A stretch of 8,383 nt of DNA, taken from positions 1 to 8,383 of the forward strand of contig NZ_CALIMS010000055.1 in NCBI RefSeq assembly GCF_938045345.1, given 5' to 3'. This document shows positions 1-6,329 of the stretch, piece after piece. The stretch is from an uncultured Campylobacter sp. (GTDB lineage: Bacteria > Campylobacterota > Campylobacteria > Campylobacterales > Campylobacteraceae). The position numbers and the translations under genes are program-made. Below the pieces are notes generated by a model. The model searched no databases and was not told the origin of the DNA. It saw only the letters and a list, made by a program, of their open reading frames with translations. Each line of letters starts with the position of its first letter. Position 1 is the first letter of the stretch.

Positions 1-54
1 CAGCTAGAGCAAGCGGGATCCAAGACTGCAGATACCGCGTCTACCAATGAGTAA
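1..54 (+). CDS. Possible C-terminal end of a plus-strand gene (partial)
   Basis: Reading frame 1 from the first base is open and ends at TAA (52-54). It gives the 17-residue hydrophilic tail QLEQAGSKTADTASTNE, which reads like a normal disordered protein C-terminus. Only 17 codons are visible, so neither family nor function can be given. An opposite-strand frame through the same bases is also open, so the assignment is weak. If real, this gene converges on yedE across a roughly 480 bp spacer. Confidence 0.35.
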   Translation, partial: QLEQAGSKTADTASTNE

Positions 55-537
55 AATTTCTTAGAATTTTGTCCAGTGAAGGCACGGATATCACCTAAAC
101 ACGTAATTCTAAATTAAATTTATGTGCGATGATTAGGTTTCAAATGATTAATTTAAAATTTAATTTGGTGATTGTGCGTAAATTTAAAATTTCATGATTA
201 TGTCGGTTGCGGCTTTTTGACGCGACGTAAATTCTGCGGTAAATTTGGCTACATATTTTGCGCTTGCGTGATCCGCGCCGCTAAATTTAACTTTCAATAT
301 TTTTGCGATAAATTATTGCCGAATTTTGCAGCAAAACATATCCGCTATTCGCCATTGAGTCAAGTGGCGTGGCGCCGTAAGAACGCAATCAAGCCAAGCT
401 CCGCAACAAAGTGCCTGCCGCTCACGTCTAGCGCCGTGAATGCGCGACGAGCGAGCTCTGTAACCCGGCGCCCGTCGCGGCTCGGTGCTTTATATGCCAG
501 CAGCGTCATAGCCCTTGTGCCGAGCCGAACGCTCGCG
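55..537. other. Spacer without a convincing gene
   Basis: The left part (about 55-340) is AT-rich with repeated AATTTAAAATTT words and looks intergenic. The right part (about 345-537) is much richer in G+C, close to coding composition. Its minus-strand open frame (360-596) overlaps the yedE 3' end in another frame, has no recognisable motif and no good start signal. The plus-strand open frame from about 172 runs antisense into yedE and is Cys/Arg-rich, typical of a shadow frame. A short CGAGC/GCTCG stem (521-535) lies just after the yedE stop but has no T-run. No RNA gene was recognised. Confidence 0.5.
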
Positions 538-1599
538 CTAGCCGACGCGTCTTTGAAAAATCCCCACGTAAAGCGCGAAAACAAAACCGATCGCAACCGC
601 GTAAGGAGCGAACTCGGTGATGCCTTTAGCCGAGCTTGCGAGCAAGAAATTATGCGCGATCGCGGCGCCCGCCGCCATGCCGATAACGAAGACGCCCGAG
701 CTTAAATTTCCCGTGCCGGCCTGCACCAGGTGCTTGCCCGGGCAGCCCTCGCTGAGGCTGAAGCAAAGTCCTGCGAGCACCATACCCAAGAAATTCCAAA
801 CGAAATCGTTATGAGCGATAGGCTGGTCCTCAAAGCCGAGTTTGTATTGCCCAAATGCGATATTTGCGATGCTCGCAAACGCGATGACGCTTAGCACGCC
901 CCAAAACATCGAGAAATCGCCGCGGAAAATTCTACCGAACGCGCCGACGCTGCAAAATTTGCTTCTATGCATCACCGCGCCCACGATAATGCCCGCAGCC
1001 AGCGAGATGCCTACCGCTGCGTGTTGCGCGCCGGGACCTTTAGCGGAGATAAAAAGCGCGCCGCCCTCGCCCGTTTTGAGTCCGAAAACCAAAGCCGCAA
1101 GTAGCGCCGCACCCAGTATCACGGGCAAAATTCCGATCGCGCCGCTAAGTCTTGCCTCTTTACTCGCCTCATAGCCGCGCTTTTTAAGCAAAAACCCAAT
1201 GAGTACGCCGCAGATCAAACCCGCTAGCCCGGCTAGCGCGGTCAGATCGCCGCCGCCTAGGCGTAAAAACGCGCGCCACGGACATCCCAAAAATACAAGG
1301 CAGCCGATCATCGCGAAAATCCCTAAGAAAAATTTCGCAAACGGCGAGCTGCCCGTAACCGGCGCGAACTCTCGCGTCCAAAGCACGCTTGCCAAAAAGC
1401 CGCCGAACACGAGCCCTATGATCTCCGGGCGGATGTATTGCACCACGGCGGCTCGGTGAAAGCCCAGCGCGCCAGTGGTGTCGCGCAAAAAGCAAGCGAC
1501 GCAAACGCCCATATTGCCCGGGTTTCCGAAATGCACCAGCGCCGCACCCAGCACGCCTAGCACGGCGCCTGCGATGATGTACCATTTAACGTTATTCAT
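538..1599 (-). CDS. yedE: YedE-family putative selenium transporter (YeeE/YedE membrane protein)
   Basis: This 353-residue polytopic inner-membrane protein has about nine hydrophobic segments. The family signatures are visible: GNMGVCVACFLRD (28-40, a Cys-x-x-Cys pair at 33/36), QYIRPEIIGLVFGG (54-67), GCPWRAFLRLGGGD (105-118), HRSKFCSVGAFGRI (211-224) and EGCPGKHLVQAGTGN (284-298). YeeE/YedE proteins are thought to pass reduced sulfur or selenium across the membrane through conserved Cys residues. This subgroup, with the VCVACF and EGCPG motifs, is the one linked to selenium metabolism. In C. jejuni the homologue (FdhT) supports formate dehydrogenase, a selenoenzyme. The ATG at 1599 is preceded by AGGA about 7 nt upstream, which supports the start. 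The gene stands alone here: no TusA-like partner lies on either side. The substrate (selenium species versus thiosulfate or another sulfur compound) is inferred. Confidence 0.88.
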   Translation of the reverse strand: MNNVKWYIIAGAVLGVLGAALVHFGNPGNMGVCVACFLRDTTGALGFHRAAVVQYIRPEIIGLVFGGFLASVLWTREFAPVTGSSPFAKFFLGIFAMIGCLVFLGCPWRAFLRLGGGDLTALAGLAGLICGVLIGFLLKKRGYEASKEARLSGAIGILPVILGAALLAALVFGLKTGEGGALFISAKGPGAQHAAVGISLAAGIIVGAVMHRSKFCSVGAFGRIFRGDFSMFWGVLSVIAFASIANIAFGQYKLGFEDQPIAHNDFVWNFLGMVLAGLCFSLSEGCPGKHLVQAGTGNLSSGVFVIGMAAGAAIAHNFLLASSAKGITEFAPYAVAIGFVFALYVGIFQRRVG

Positions 1600-1620
1600 G
1601 AAAAGATCCTGAAATAATCT

Positions 1621-1634
1621 AGATCGACCGATCT
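1621..1634. repeat. Inverted repeat in the yedE 5' leader
   Basis: AGATCG-AC-CGATCT is a perfect 6-bp inverted repeat with a 2-base centre, about 21 bp upstream of the yedE ATG. A candidate -10 (TAAAAT on the minus strand, 1645-1650) lies just upstream of it, so the repeat would sit at or just after the transcription start. That placement suits a repressor site or a leader hairpin. The regulator is unknown. Confidence 0.4.
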
Positions 1635-1639
1635 CTTAG

Positions 1640-1719
1640 GCGCGATTTTATCCTTTGTAAAATAAAAAGTAAATAAATTCCGATCTAAATTTGCAAAAAA
1701 CTAAATTTTAAAATCGCGC
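1640..1719. repeat. Paired 11-bp inverted repeat (1640-1650 / 1709-1719)
   Basis: GCGCGATTTTA at 1640-1650 is matched exactly in reverse complement (TAAAATCGCGC) at 1709-1719, with 58 bases between. The GC-containing ends make this less likely to be a mere by-product of the common AAATTT words. The left copy contains the candidate yedE -10. It could be a distal operator pair or a remnant of inserted DNA. Function is not known. Confidence 0.4.
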
Positions 1720-1728
1720 GGGCGGCCG

Positions 1729-1769
1729 CTAAATTTAAACGCAAGCAAATCGAGAGCGTTTAAATTTAG
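1729..1769. repeat. 14-bp perfect inverted repeat (strong hairpin)
   Basis: CTAAATTTAAACGC (1729-1742) is mirrored exactly by GCGTTTAAATTTAG (1756-1769) around a 13-base spacer. On RNA this would form a stable 14-bp stem. Neither side is followed by a clear T-run, and no gene ends nearby, so a simple terminator role is not obvious. It may be a chromosomal repeat unit or protein-binding palindrome. Confidence 0.55.
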
Positions 1770-1994
1770 ACTCTTTGCTGCGATAGAAGTGCCAAATTTA
1801 GCAACCTGAGCGTGGCGCAAACGAATCGAAACGAAAAGCCATGGCACAGAGGCGGTCATACGGAACACGATACAAACGGATACAGGTAGACCAGAGCTGA
1901 GGGGACAGAAATGGCGCAAATAGAGTGCAGGCATGACGTAGCCAAAACGCGCAAGCGGCCTAGACGGGGGCAGTACTTTCCACCAATAAAAACA

Positions 1995-2025
1995 AATTTC
2001 AAATGTTTTTGAAATTAAATTTCAA
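1995..2025. promoter_or_regulatory. Overlapping palindromes, candidate operator of the TonB receptor
   Basis: Two palindromes share a half-site: AATTTCAAA-tgtt-TTTGAAATT (1995-2016) and the 17-bp perfect palindrome TTGAAATT-a-AATTTCAA (2009-2025). This gives three alternating half-sites. A fourth copy of ATTTCAA occurs at 2058-2064, just after the -10. The array abuts the presumed -35 region, where a repressor would block polymerase. Iron-uptake receptors are usually Fur-controlled, and Fur sites are often overlapping inverted hexamers. These half-sites do not match the GATAAT-type Fur consensus well, so the regulator is an inference. Confidence 0.45.
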
Positions 2026-2046
2026 CCTTATTTAAGTATGTAGATA

Positions 2047-2052
2047 TATAAT
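2047..2052 (+). promoter_or_regulatory. -10 promoter element for the TonB receptor
   Basis: A consensus TATAAT sits inside an AT-rich run, 33 bp before the receptor ATG, giving a leader of roughly 26 nt. There is no good -35, as usual for Campylobacter sigma70 promoters. The leader ends with AAAGG and GAGG before ATG 2086 as the likely ribosome-binding site. Confidence 0.5.
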
Positions 2053-2085
2053 AATGTATTTCAATTTTATTTTAAAGGTCGAGGC

Positions 2086-4182
2086 ATGAAAAAGCAAATT
2101 TTATTGGTGCCGCTTGCGATAGGCGCAATAGGCGGAGCGAATGCGGCCGAAAACAACGCCACGAAGTCGCAAGATCTAGGCCAAATCGTCGTGCAAGCGA
2201 CGGTAAGCGCGGTCGATAACCTAAAATATGCGGGCTCGGCCGGAATTTTAACCCCCAAGGATATGAAAGCCAAAACCAACGTGATCGATTCGATCATGCA
2301 GATACCGGGCGTTGACGGCGGTATGGATATGGGGCGACAGATCGGCAGGCAGTTTCAGATACGAGGATTCGGATATCAAAGCGACGAGCGCGTCATTATC
2401 AAGCAAGACGGCGTGCGCAGAAGCCTAGGAATTTACTCAAATATGATCTCATCTTTTCGCACCGATAGCGACATCTTAAAGCGCGTCGAGGTCATAAAGG
2501 GCGCCTCGTCCGTGCTTCACGGCTCGGGCGCGATCGGCGGTATCGTAAATATGCAAACCAAAAGTGCGAGCGATTATCTAAGCGAGGGCAAAAACATAGG
2601 CTTGATGCTGGGGCAGAGGCTAGAATCAAACAATATGCATAGCACGCGCGGCGCGGTCTATGGCAAGGGCGAAGAAATTCCGATCGACGTTTTACTCTAC
2701 GGCAAGCGCGCAAGCTACGGCAACGTCAAGTTCGCAGACGGCGGCACGCACTATGTCGAGGGGTATGACAAGAGCTTTAATAACGAGCACATCGATACGG
2801 GATTTTTCAAAATCGGCGCGAACTTGGACGATCACCGCATAAGTTTTAGTGCCTTTGATTACGACGAAAATTTACACACGATGTGGCAAACGCTATGGCA
2901 AAACGACTCAGATCTCTTCGTAAGCGGAAATTTAAGCCAAAGAGATTATGTTTTTGATTGGAATTTTACACCGAAAAGCCCGCTAGTGGATATGTCTTTC
3001 AAGGCTTATAAAAGCAGAGCCGAGTATAAACGCGGCTATAAAGATCAACAACCTACGGGCACGCTAGATTACGCCAATAAAGACGATCGCAAGGGCTTAG
3101 AGCTCAAAAATATCTCGGAATTCGACACGGGCTTTTTAAATCATAGCTTCGCTTTCGGCGGCGATTACGAAAATAGGCAAGAGGATGCGATCTTTATCCA
3201 AAATGGAGCGTTAAGAGATTTCGCCTCCTTTCCGAACGAATACAATAGCTACGGGCTTTTCGCGCAGGATCTGATCCGCTTGCACGATGATTTAGAGCTT
3301 ACCTTGGGCGGTAGATACGATAGATTCGATCGCGACATCAAAGGCAAACCCGCTAAATTTAAAGATTCGAGATTTTCTCCGCGCGCGGCGATTGCCTATA
3401 CTCTCTTTGATAAACTTACGCTTTTAGCGGGATATAGCGAGAGTTTCCGCGCGCCTACGCCGCACGAAACATCGCAATCAGGACCGATAAACCGAATGTA
3501 TTATTACATCCCAAACCCCGATCTAAAGCCCGAGACCGTCAAGGAATACGAGGTCGGATTTAGTTTTAAACAGAATGAAATTTTTACGGACGATCACTTC
3601 AATATGAAATTTATCTACTTTAACGGCAATATCAAAGATATGATTGACGTTAAGCCGCTACCGCATCTTGGCGTGCCGCCGGGCGGCTTTTCGCAACAAT
3701 ACGGGCAGTATCAAAATATCGATCAAGCCAAAAGGCATGGTTTTGAGCTAAGCTCAAACTACCAAACGCAGGACTTTGATTTCGGCGCGAGCTTCGAGCG
3801 ACTTAGAATTTACAATAAAAAGACGCACGAAAACATCAATAACCACGCCAAAAAGCTAAGCGTGCACGCCTCCTACTCGCCTTTGCACGATCTAAATTTA
3901 GGCTTTGAAGTAAGCCGCTATTTCAAGCCTCACTCCAAGCCCGCTTCATATTTTGCACGCGGGAGGGAGTATTTTTATGTAGATAAGTCCTTTACGATCG
4001 CTAATTTTAGAGGAAGTTACAAGATCAAAAACGGCATTATTCCGGCCCTTGACGGCGCGGACGTAAGCTTTGGCGTAAATAATATTTTCGATCGACACTA
4101 CATCAACGCAAACCGCACGCGCGAGACTGTGGTGGTGGGTGCTGGACGAAATTTCTACGTCGATTTGGAAGTAAGATTTTAG
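2086..4182 (+). CDS. TonB-dependent outer-membrane receptor, probably haem/haemoprotein or other iron-source uptake
   Basis: This 698-residue protein has a signal peptide (1-20, ending GANA|AEN). A TonB-box-like stretch (QIVVQA, 33-38) follows, then a plug domain (about 40-160) containing QIRGFGYQSDERV and the block RVEVIKGASSVLHGSGAIGG (133-152). The latter resembles the LKRVEVxxGxxSxLYGSGAxGG block of haemoglobin/haem receptors. The rest is a 22-strand-type beta-barrel with FRAP (454-457) and NPDL (477-480) boxes and the terminal Phe (YVDLEVRF) used by the BAM machinery. Bacterial haem receptors carry a ligand His between FRAP and NPxL; here His460 lies there, close after FRAP. It would import its ligand using TonB-ExbBD energy. 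No ABC transporter, haem oxygenase or tonB gene lies nearby. A siderophore or other metal complex is the alternative ligand. Confidence 0.88.
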   Translation: MKKQILLVPLAIGAIGGANAAENNATKSQDLGQIVVQATVSAVDNLKYAGSAGILTPKDMKAKTNVIDSIMQIPGVDGGMDMGRQIGRQFQIRGFGYQSDERVIIKQDGVRRSLGIYSNMISSFRTDSDILKRVEVIKGASSVLHGSGAIGGIVNMQTKSASDYLSEGKNIGLMLGQRLESNNMHSTRGAVYGKGEEIPIDVLLYGKRASYGNVKFADGGTHYVEGYDKSFNNEHIDTGFFKIGANLDDHRISFSAFDYDENLHTMWQTLWQNDSDLFVSGNLSQRDYVFDWNFTPKSPLVDMSFKAYKSRAEYKRGYKDQQPTGTLDYANKDDRKGLELKNISEFDTGFLNHSFAFGGDYENRQEDAIFIQNGALRDFASFPNEYNSYGLFAQDLIRLHDDLELTLGGRYDRFDRDIKGKPAKFKDSRFSPRAAIAYTLFDKLTLLAGYSESFRAPTPHETSQSGPINRMYYYIPNPDLKPETVKEYEVGFSFKQNEIFTDDHFNMKFIYFNGNIKDMIDVKPLPHLGVPPGGFSQQYGQYQNIDQAKRHGFELSSNYQTQDFDFGASFERLRIYNKKTHENINNHAKKLSVHASYSPLHDLNLGFEVSRYFKPHSKPASYFARGREYFYVDKSFTIANFRGSYKIKNGIIPALDGADVSFGVNNIFDRHYINANRTRETVVVGAGRNFYVDLEVRF

Positions 4183-4279
4183 ATTAATTTTTTGTGGCGA
4201 GGCACGAGTTAAATTTTAAAACTTACCCGAGCTTTCGCCCCTCTTTCTTTTCAAATTTAAACCTCATCTTAAATTTTAA

Positions 4280-4306
4280 CCTCATCGCGACCTTTTGGCG
4301 ATGGGG
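4280..4306. terminator. Hairpin in the convergent spacer, possible terminator
   Basis: CCTCATCGC (4280-4288) pairs with GCGATGGGG (4298-4306, one G-T pair) around a 9-base loop. The spacer lies between the convergent receptor and the FliO-like gene, where termination is expected. No long T-run follows on either strand, so this is a weak intrinsic terminator. A second, long-loop pairing GGCGA/TCGCC (4196-4200 / 4235-4239) is followed by a T-rich stretch on the plus strand and could serve the receptor instead. Confidence 0.35.
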
Positions 4307-4420
4307 GCTTAAATGTGGCATAAATTTCTAGCGCTATAAAATTCCGCAATTTTTAAAATTTAACAAACTGCAAAATTTTATGGGTTGCAAAGCCCGCAAG
4401 CTGCGAAATTCCACGCCTCA

Positions 4421-5572
4421 TCAATCGATAGCGTTGGAGCTTTTTAACACTACTAGATGTTTTTTGCCCGCGAAGCTTAGCACTACGGCAGCATTACTTT
4501 CGTCGATCTCGCGCACCAGCTCTACTCGCACGTCGCTAGGTCTTGCGGTATCCGAGCTAAGCAGCTCATTTTCTAAAATGCTTCTAAATGCCGAAACCTT
4601 GGGCTCTTTTGCATCCGATCTTTCCTTTGCTCCCTCGCGAAATTCCATCGTGCCACTCTCGGCAGGTCTTACTTTAAGCGGCGAAATTTTATCCTCTGCT
4701 CTTATATTCTCGGCGCTCTCAGAGCTTTCGTCCGCCTCCGTAGCTTCCGAACGCTCGGCACGCGCAACCTCATCGTAAAATTTATCGCGCATGCTCTCTT
4801 CGCTCACGTTCTCGCCTCTTAAAAAATCTGCACCATCTACGCTTTTTGAGTCGTTAGAATTTTTTAAATTTAAAGCAGAGGCTTCATCTTTCTTCGCAAA
4901 CTCCTGCGAGTCAGAATAATTGATAAAATTTGCGTTCTTTGATCCGCTCTGATTTTTAAAAGAGGAGTCGTTTAAAATTTCATCTATGCCCGCTTCGTCC
5001 ACGTCAGCGCCCTCTATGCTAGCGTCGTCTTCAAAGACACGCCATGTCTCGTCGATACTTTTTTGCGGCTTGTGTGATAAAAATTTTCGCACGCCTACGA
5101 AAGCCGCAGCCGCAAGCAGTAACGCTACGATTATCGGCATCACGGAAACCCCGCTGCTACCGCTTTGCGCCATCTCACTCGCCTCGCTCTTTACGCTCAT
5201 CTTGCTCTGATCGAAAGCGGGGTTTTTTACGCGCAAAATGAGCTTTAAATTGCCGTCTTGAGTAAGAGCATCGACTGATAGATCGGCTCCGGTAGGGAAA
5301 TTGATCTCGATATCCTTGCCCTTAGGCGCTATCGTAAAGCTTTTTAAGACCTTTTGATTGGTGCGCATTTCGTTAAATTTCTCATCGCCGCCGAGCCCCT
5401 TTAAAATAAGGCTCATCGACTGCCCATCGACGCGGCGCACGATGTCTGGCTTGTATGCGGAGTCAAACGCCAAGGCGATGTCCACGCTGTCGTCGTGGTT
5501 GAAAAGATCGTATTGCATCAGATTGGCGCCGAGGCAAAAATTTGCGATTAAAATCAAAAATATCTTTTTCAT
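4421..5572 (-). CDS. FliO-like membrane protein with AMIN-like periplasmic domain
   Basis: This 383-residue protein shows, in order: a signal peptide (1-16, MKKIFLILIANFCLGA); a beta-rich AMIN-like periplasmic domain (about 18-118, patterns VDIALAFDSAY, SMSLILKGL, NLKLILRVKNP); one membrane segment (about 144-162, PIIVALLLAAAAFVGVRKF); a long acidic/Ser-rich cytoplasmic linker (about 168-325, rich in D, E, S, N); and a short C-terminal domain (about 345-383, VRVELVREIDESNAAVVLSF...KKHLVVLKSSNAID). The last domain resembles the end of FliO, the flagellar type III export assembly factor. Helicobacter/Campylobacter FliO proteins are known for an extra periplasmic part. It starts 10 nt after the trpA stop with GGAA upstream of ATG 5572, so it is probably co-transcribed with trpBA. 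FliO is inferred from architecture and the weak C-terminal pattern. A generic AMIN-domain envelope protein is the alternative. The linker is the least conserved-looking part. Confidence 0.6.
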   Translation of the reverse strand: MKKIFLILIANFCLGANLMQYDLFNHDDSVDIALAFDSAYKPDIVRRVDGQSMSLILKGLGGDEKFNEMRTNQKVLKSFTIAPKGKDIEINFPTGADLSVDALTQDGNLKLILRVKNPAFDQSKMSVKSEASEMAQSGSSGVSVMPIIVALLLAAAAFVGVRKFLSHKPQKSIDETWRVFEDDASIEGADVDEAGIDEILNDSSFKNQSGSKNANFINYSDSQEFAKKDEASALNLKNSNDSKSVDGADFLRGENVSEESMRDKFYDEVARAERSEATEADESSESAENIRAEDKISPLKVRPAESGTMEFREGAKERSDAKEPKVSAFRSILENELLSSDTARPSDVRVELVREIDESNAAVVLSFAGKKHLVVLKSSNAID

Positions 5573-5582
5573 GCTTTTTCCG

Positions 5583-6329
5583 TTAGTTAAAAAGTTCGGC
5601 GATCTTATTTTGCAGCTCGCGCCCGCCGTAGTTAGCGCATAAATTTACGATCGCAGTGCCGATGATAGCGCCGTCTGCGTATTCTTTCGTAGCGCGAACA
5701 TCGCCGGCAGTGCGGATACCAAAGCCAATCGCTACGGGCAGATCGCTCATCTTTTTAAGATCTGCGACCATATTTTTAAGGCGCGAAATCGGAGTTTGCT
5801 TGCTTCCGGTCACGCCGATAGCACCCACACCGTAGATAAAGCCTCGAGCGCGGCTCAAAACTCGCGCGGCGCGGTGCTCGCTCGTAACACTGATAAGCGG
5901 AATGAGCGCGATACCAAACTCCTCGCAAAGTGCGAAAATTTCCTCATTTTCCTCATACGGCAGATCGGGGATTATCAGTCCACTGATGCCGTAGCGCGCC
6001 GCCTTGGATACAAACTCGCGCGCGCCATAGGCAAAGATCACGTTGTAATAGACCAAAAACACGAGCGGCTTGCGCGTTTGCACCCCTTTTAAAATTTCAA
6101 ATACTGTGCCCGCGTTTACGCCGTTTTGCACCGCGGAGAAGCTCGCCTTAAAAATTTCGGGACCGTCTGCGAGCGGATCGGAATACGGGATGCCGATCTC
6201 AAGCAGATCGATCGCACTTTCGTCTAAATTTGACAAAAACTCCTTCGTGTGCGCTGGGCTCGGATAGCCAGCCACGATGTAGCCGATGTTCGCCTTTTTG
6301 CCCGCAAAGGCCGCCTTGATCTTATCCAT
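5583..6329 (-). CDS. trpA: Tryptophan synthase alpha subunit
   Basis: TrpA cleaves indole-3-glycerol phosphate to indole and glyceraldehyde 3-phosphate, and passes indole through a tunnel to TrpB in the alpha2-beta2 complex. This is a 248-residue TIM barrel, a little shorter than the roughly 268 of E. coli. The signature LLEIGIPYSDPLADGP (42-57) holds the catalytic Glu44 and Asp55 (E. coli Glu49/Asp60). PDLPYEE (121-127), GVTGS (172-176) and the phosphate-binding GFGIRTAGD (202-210) and GAIIGTAIV (220-228) are intact. The ATG at 6329 overlaps the end of trpB by 8 nt. Its AAAGGA ribosome-binding site lies inside the trpB coding sequence, so the two are translationally coupled. Confidence 0.97.
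   Translation of the reverse strand: MDKIKAAFAGKKANIGYIVAGYPSPAHTKEFLSNLDESAIDLLEIGIPYSDPLADGPEIFKASFSAVQNGVNAGTVFEILKGVQTRKPLVFLVYYNVIFAYGAREFVSKAARYGISGLIIPDLPYEENEEIFALCEEFGIALIPLISVTSEHRAARVLSRARGFIYGVGAIGVTGSKQTPISRLKNMVADLKKMSDLPVAIGFGIRTAGDVRATKEYADGAIIGTAIVNLCANYGGRELQNKIAELFN

Larger units (their letters stand above)
1600..2085. other. Divergent spacer between yedE and the TonB receptor
   Basis: This 486 bp spacer separates two outward-facing genes. The yedE-proximal part (1600-1770) is AT-rich and carries three inverted repeats, annotated separately. The middle (about 1775-1980) is richer in G+C, purine-rich on the plus strand and free of the AAATTT words seen elsewhere, yet shows no recognisable protein. 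Its best small frame is a 33-codon basic one at 1911-2012 with a GGGGA upstream, running into the receptor operator. The receptor-proximal part (1990-2085) is the receptor promoter region. Confidence 0.55.

Noticed and set aside
1..60. A tRNA-Leu-like TTGGTAGACGCGG string on the minus strand
   Set aside because: It resembles a D-arm, but the bases before it cannot form an acceptor stem and no T-arm or anticodon arm fits. The plus-strand C-terminal frame is the simpler reading.
521..535. CGAGC/GCTCG stem after the yedE stop as terminator
   Set aside because: The stem has only 5 bp and is not followed by a T-run on the minus strand.
172..705. A long plus-strand open frame running into the yedE 3' end
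   Set aside because: It begins at TTG without a ribosome-binding site. Its second half is antisense to the well-supported yedE, and the peptide is Cys/Arg-rich with no family pattern.
1701..1934. Minus-strand open frame of 77 codons upstream of yedE
   Set aside because: It has no convincing start signal or motif, and it crosses the 14-bp hairpin.
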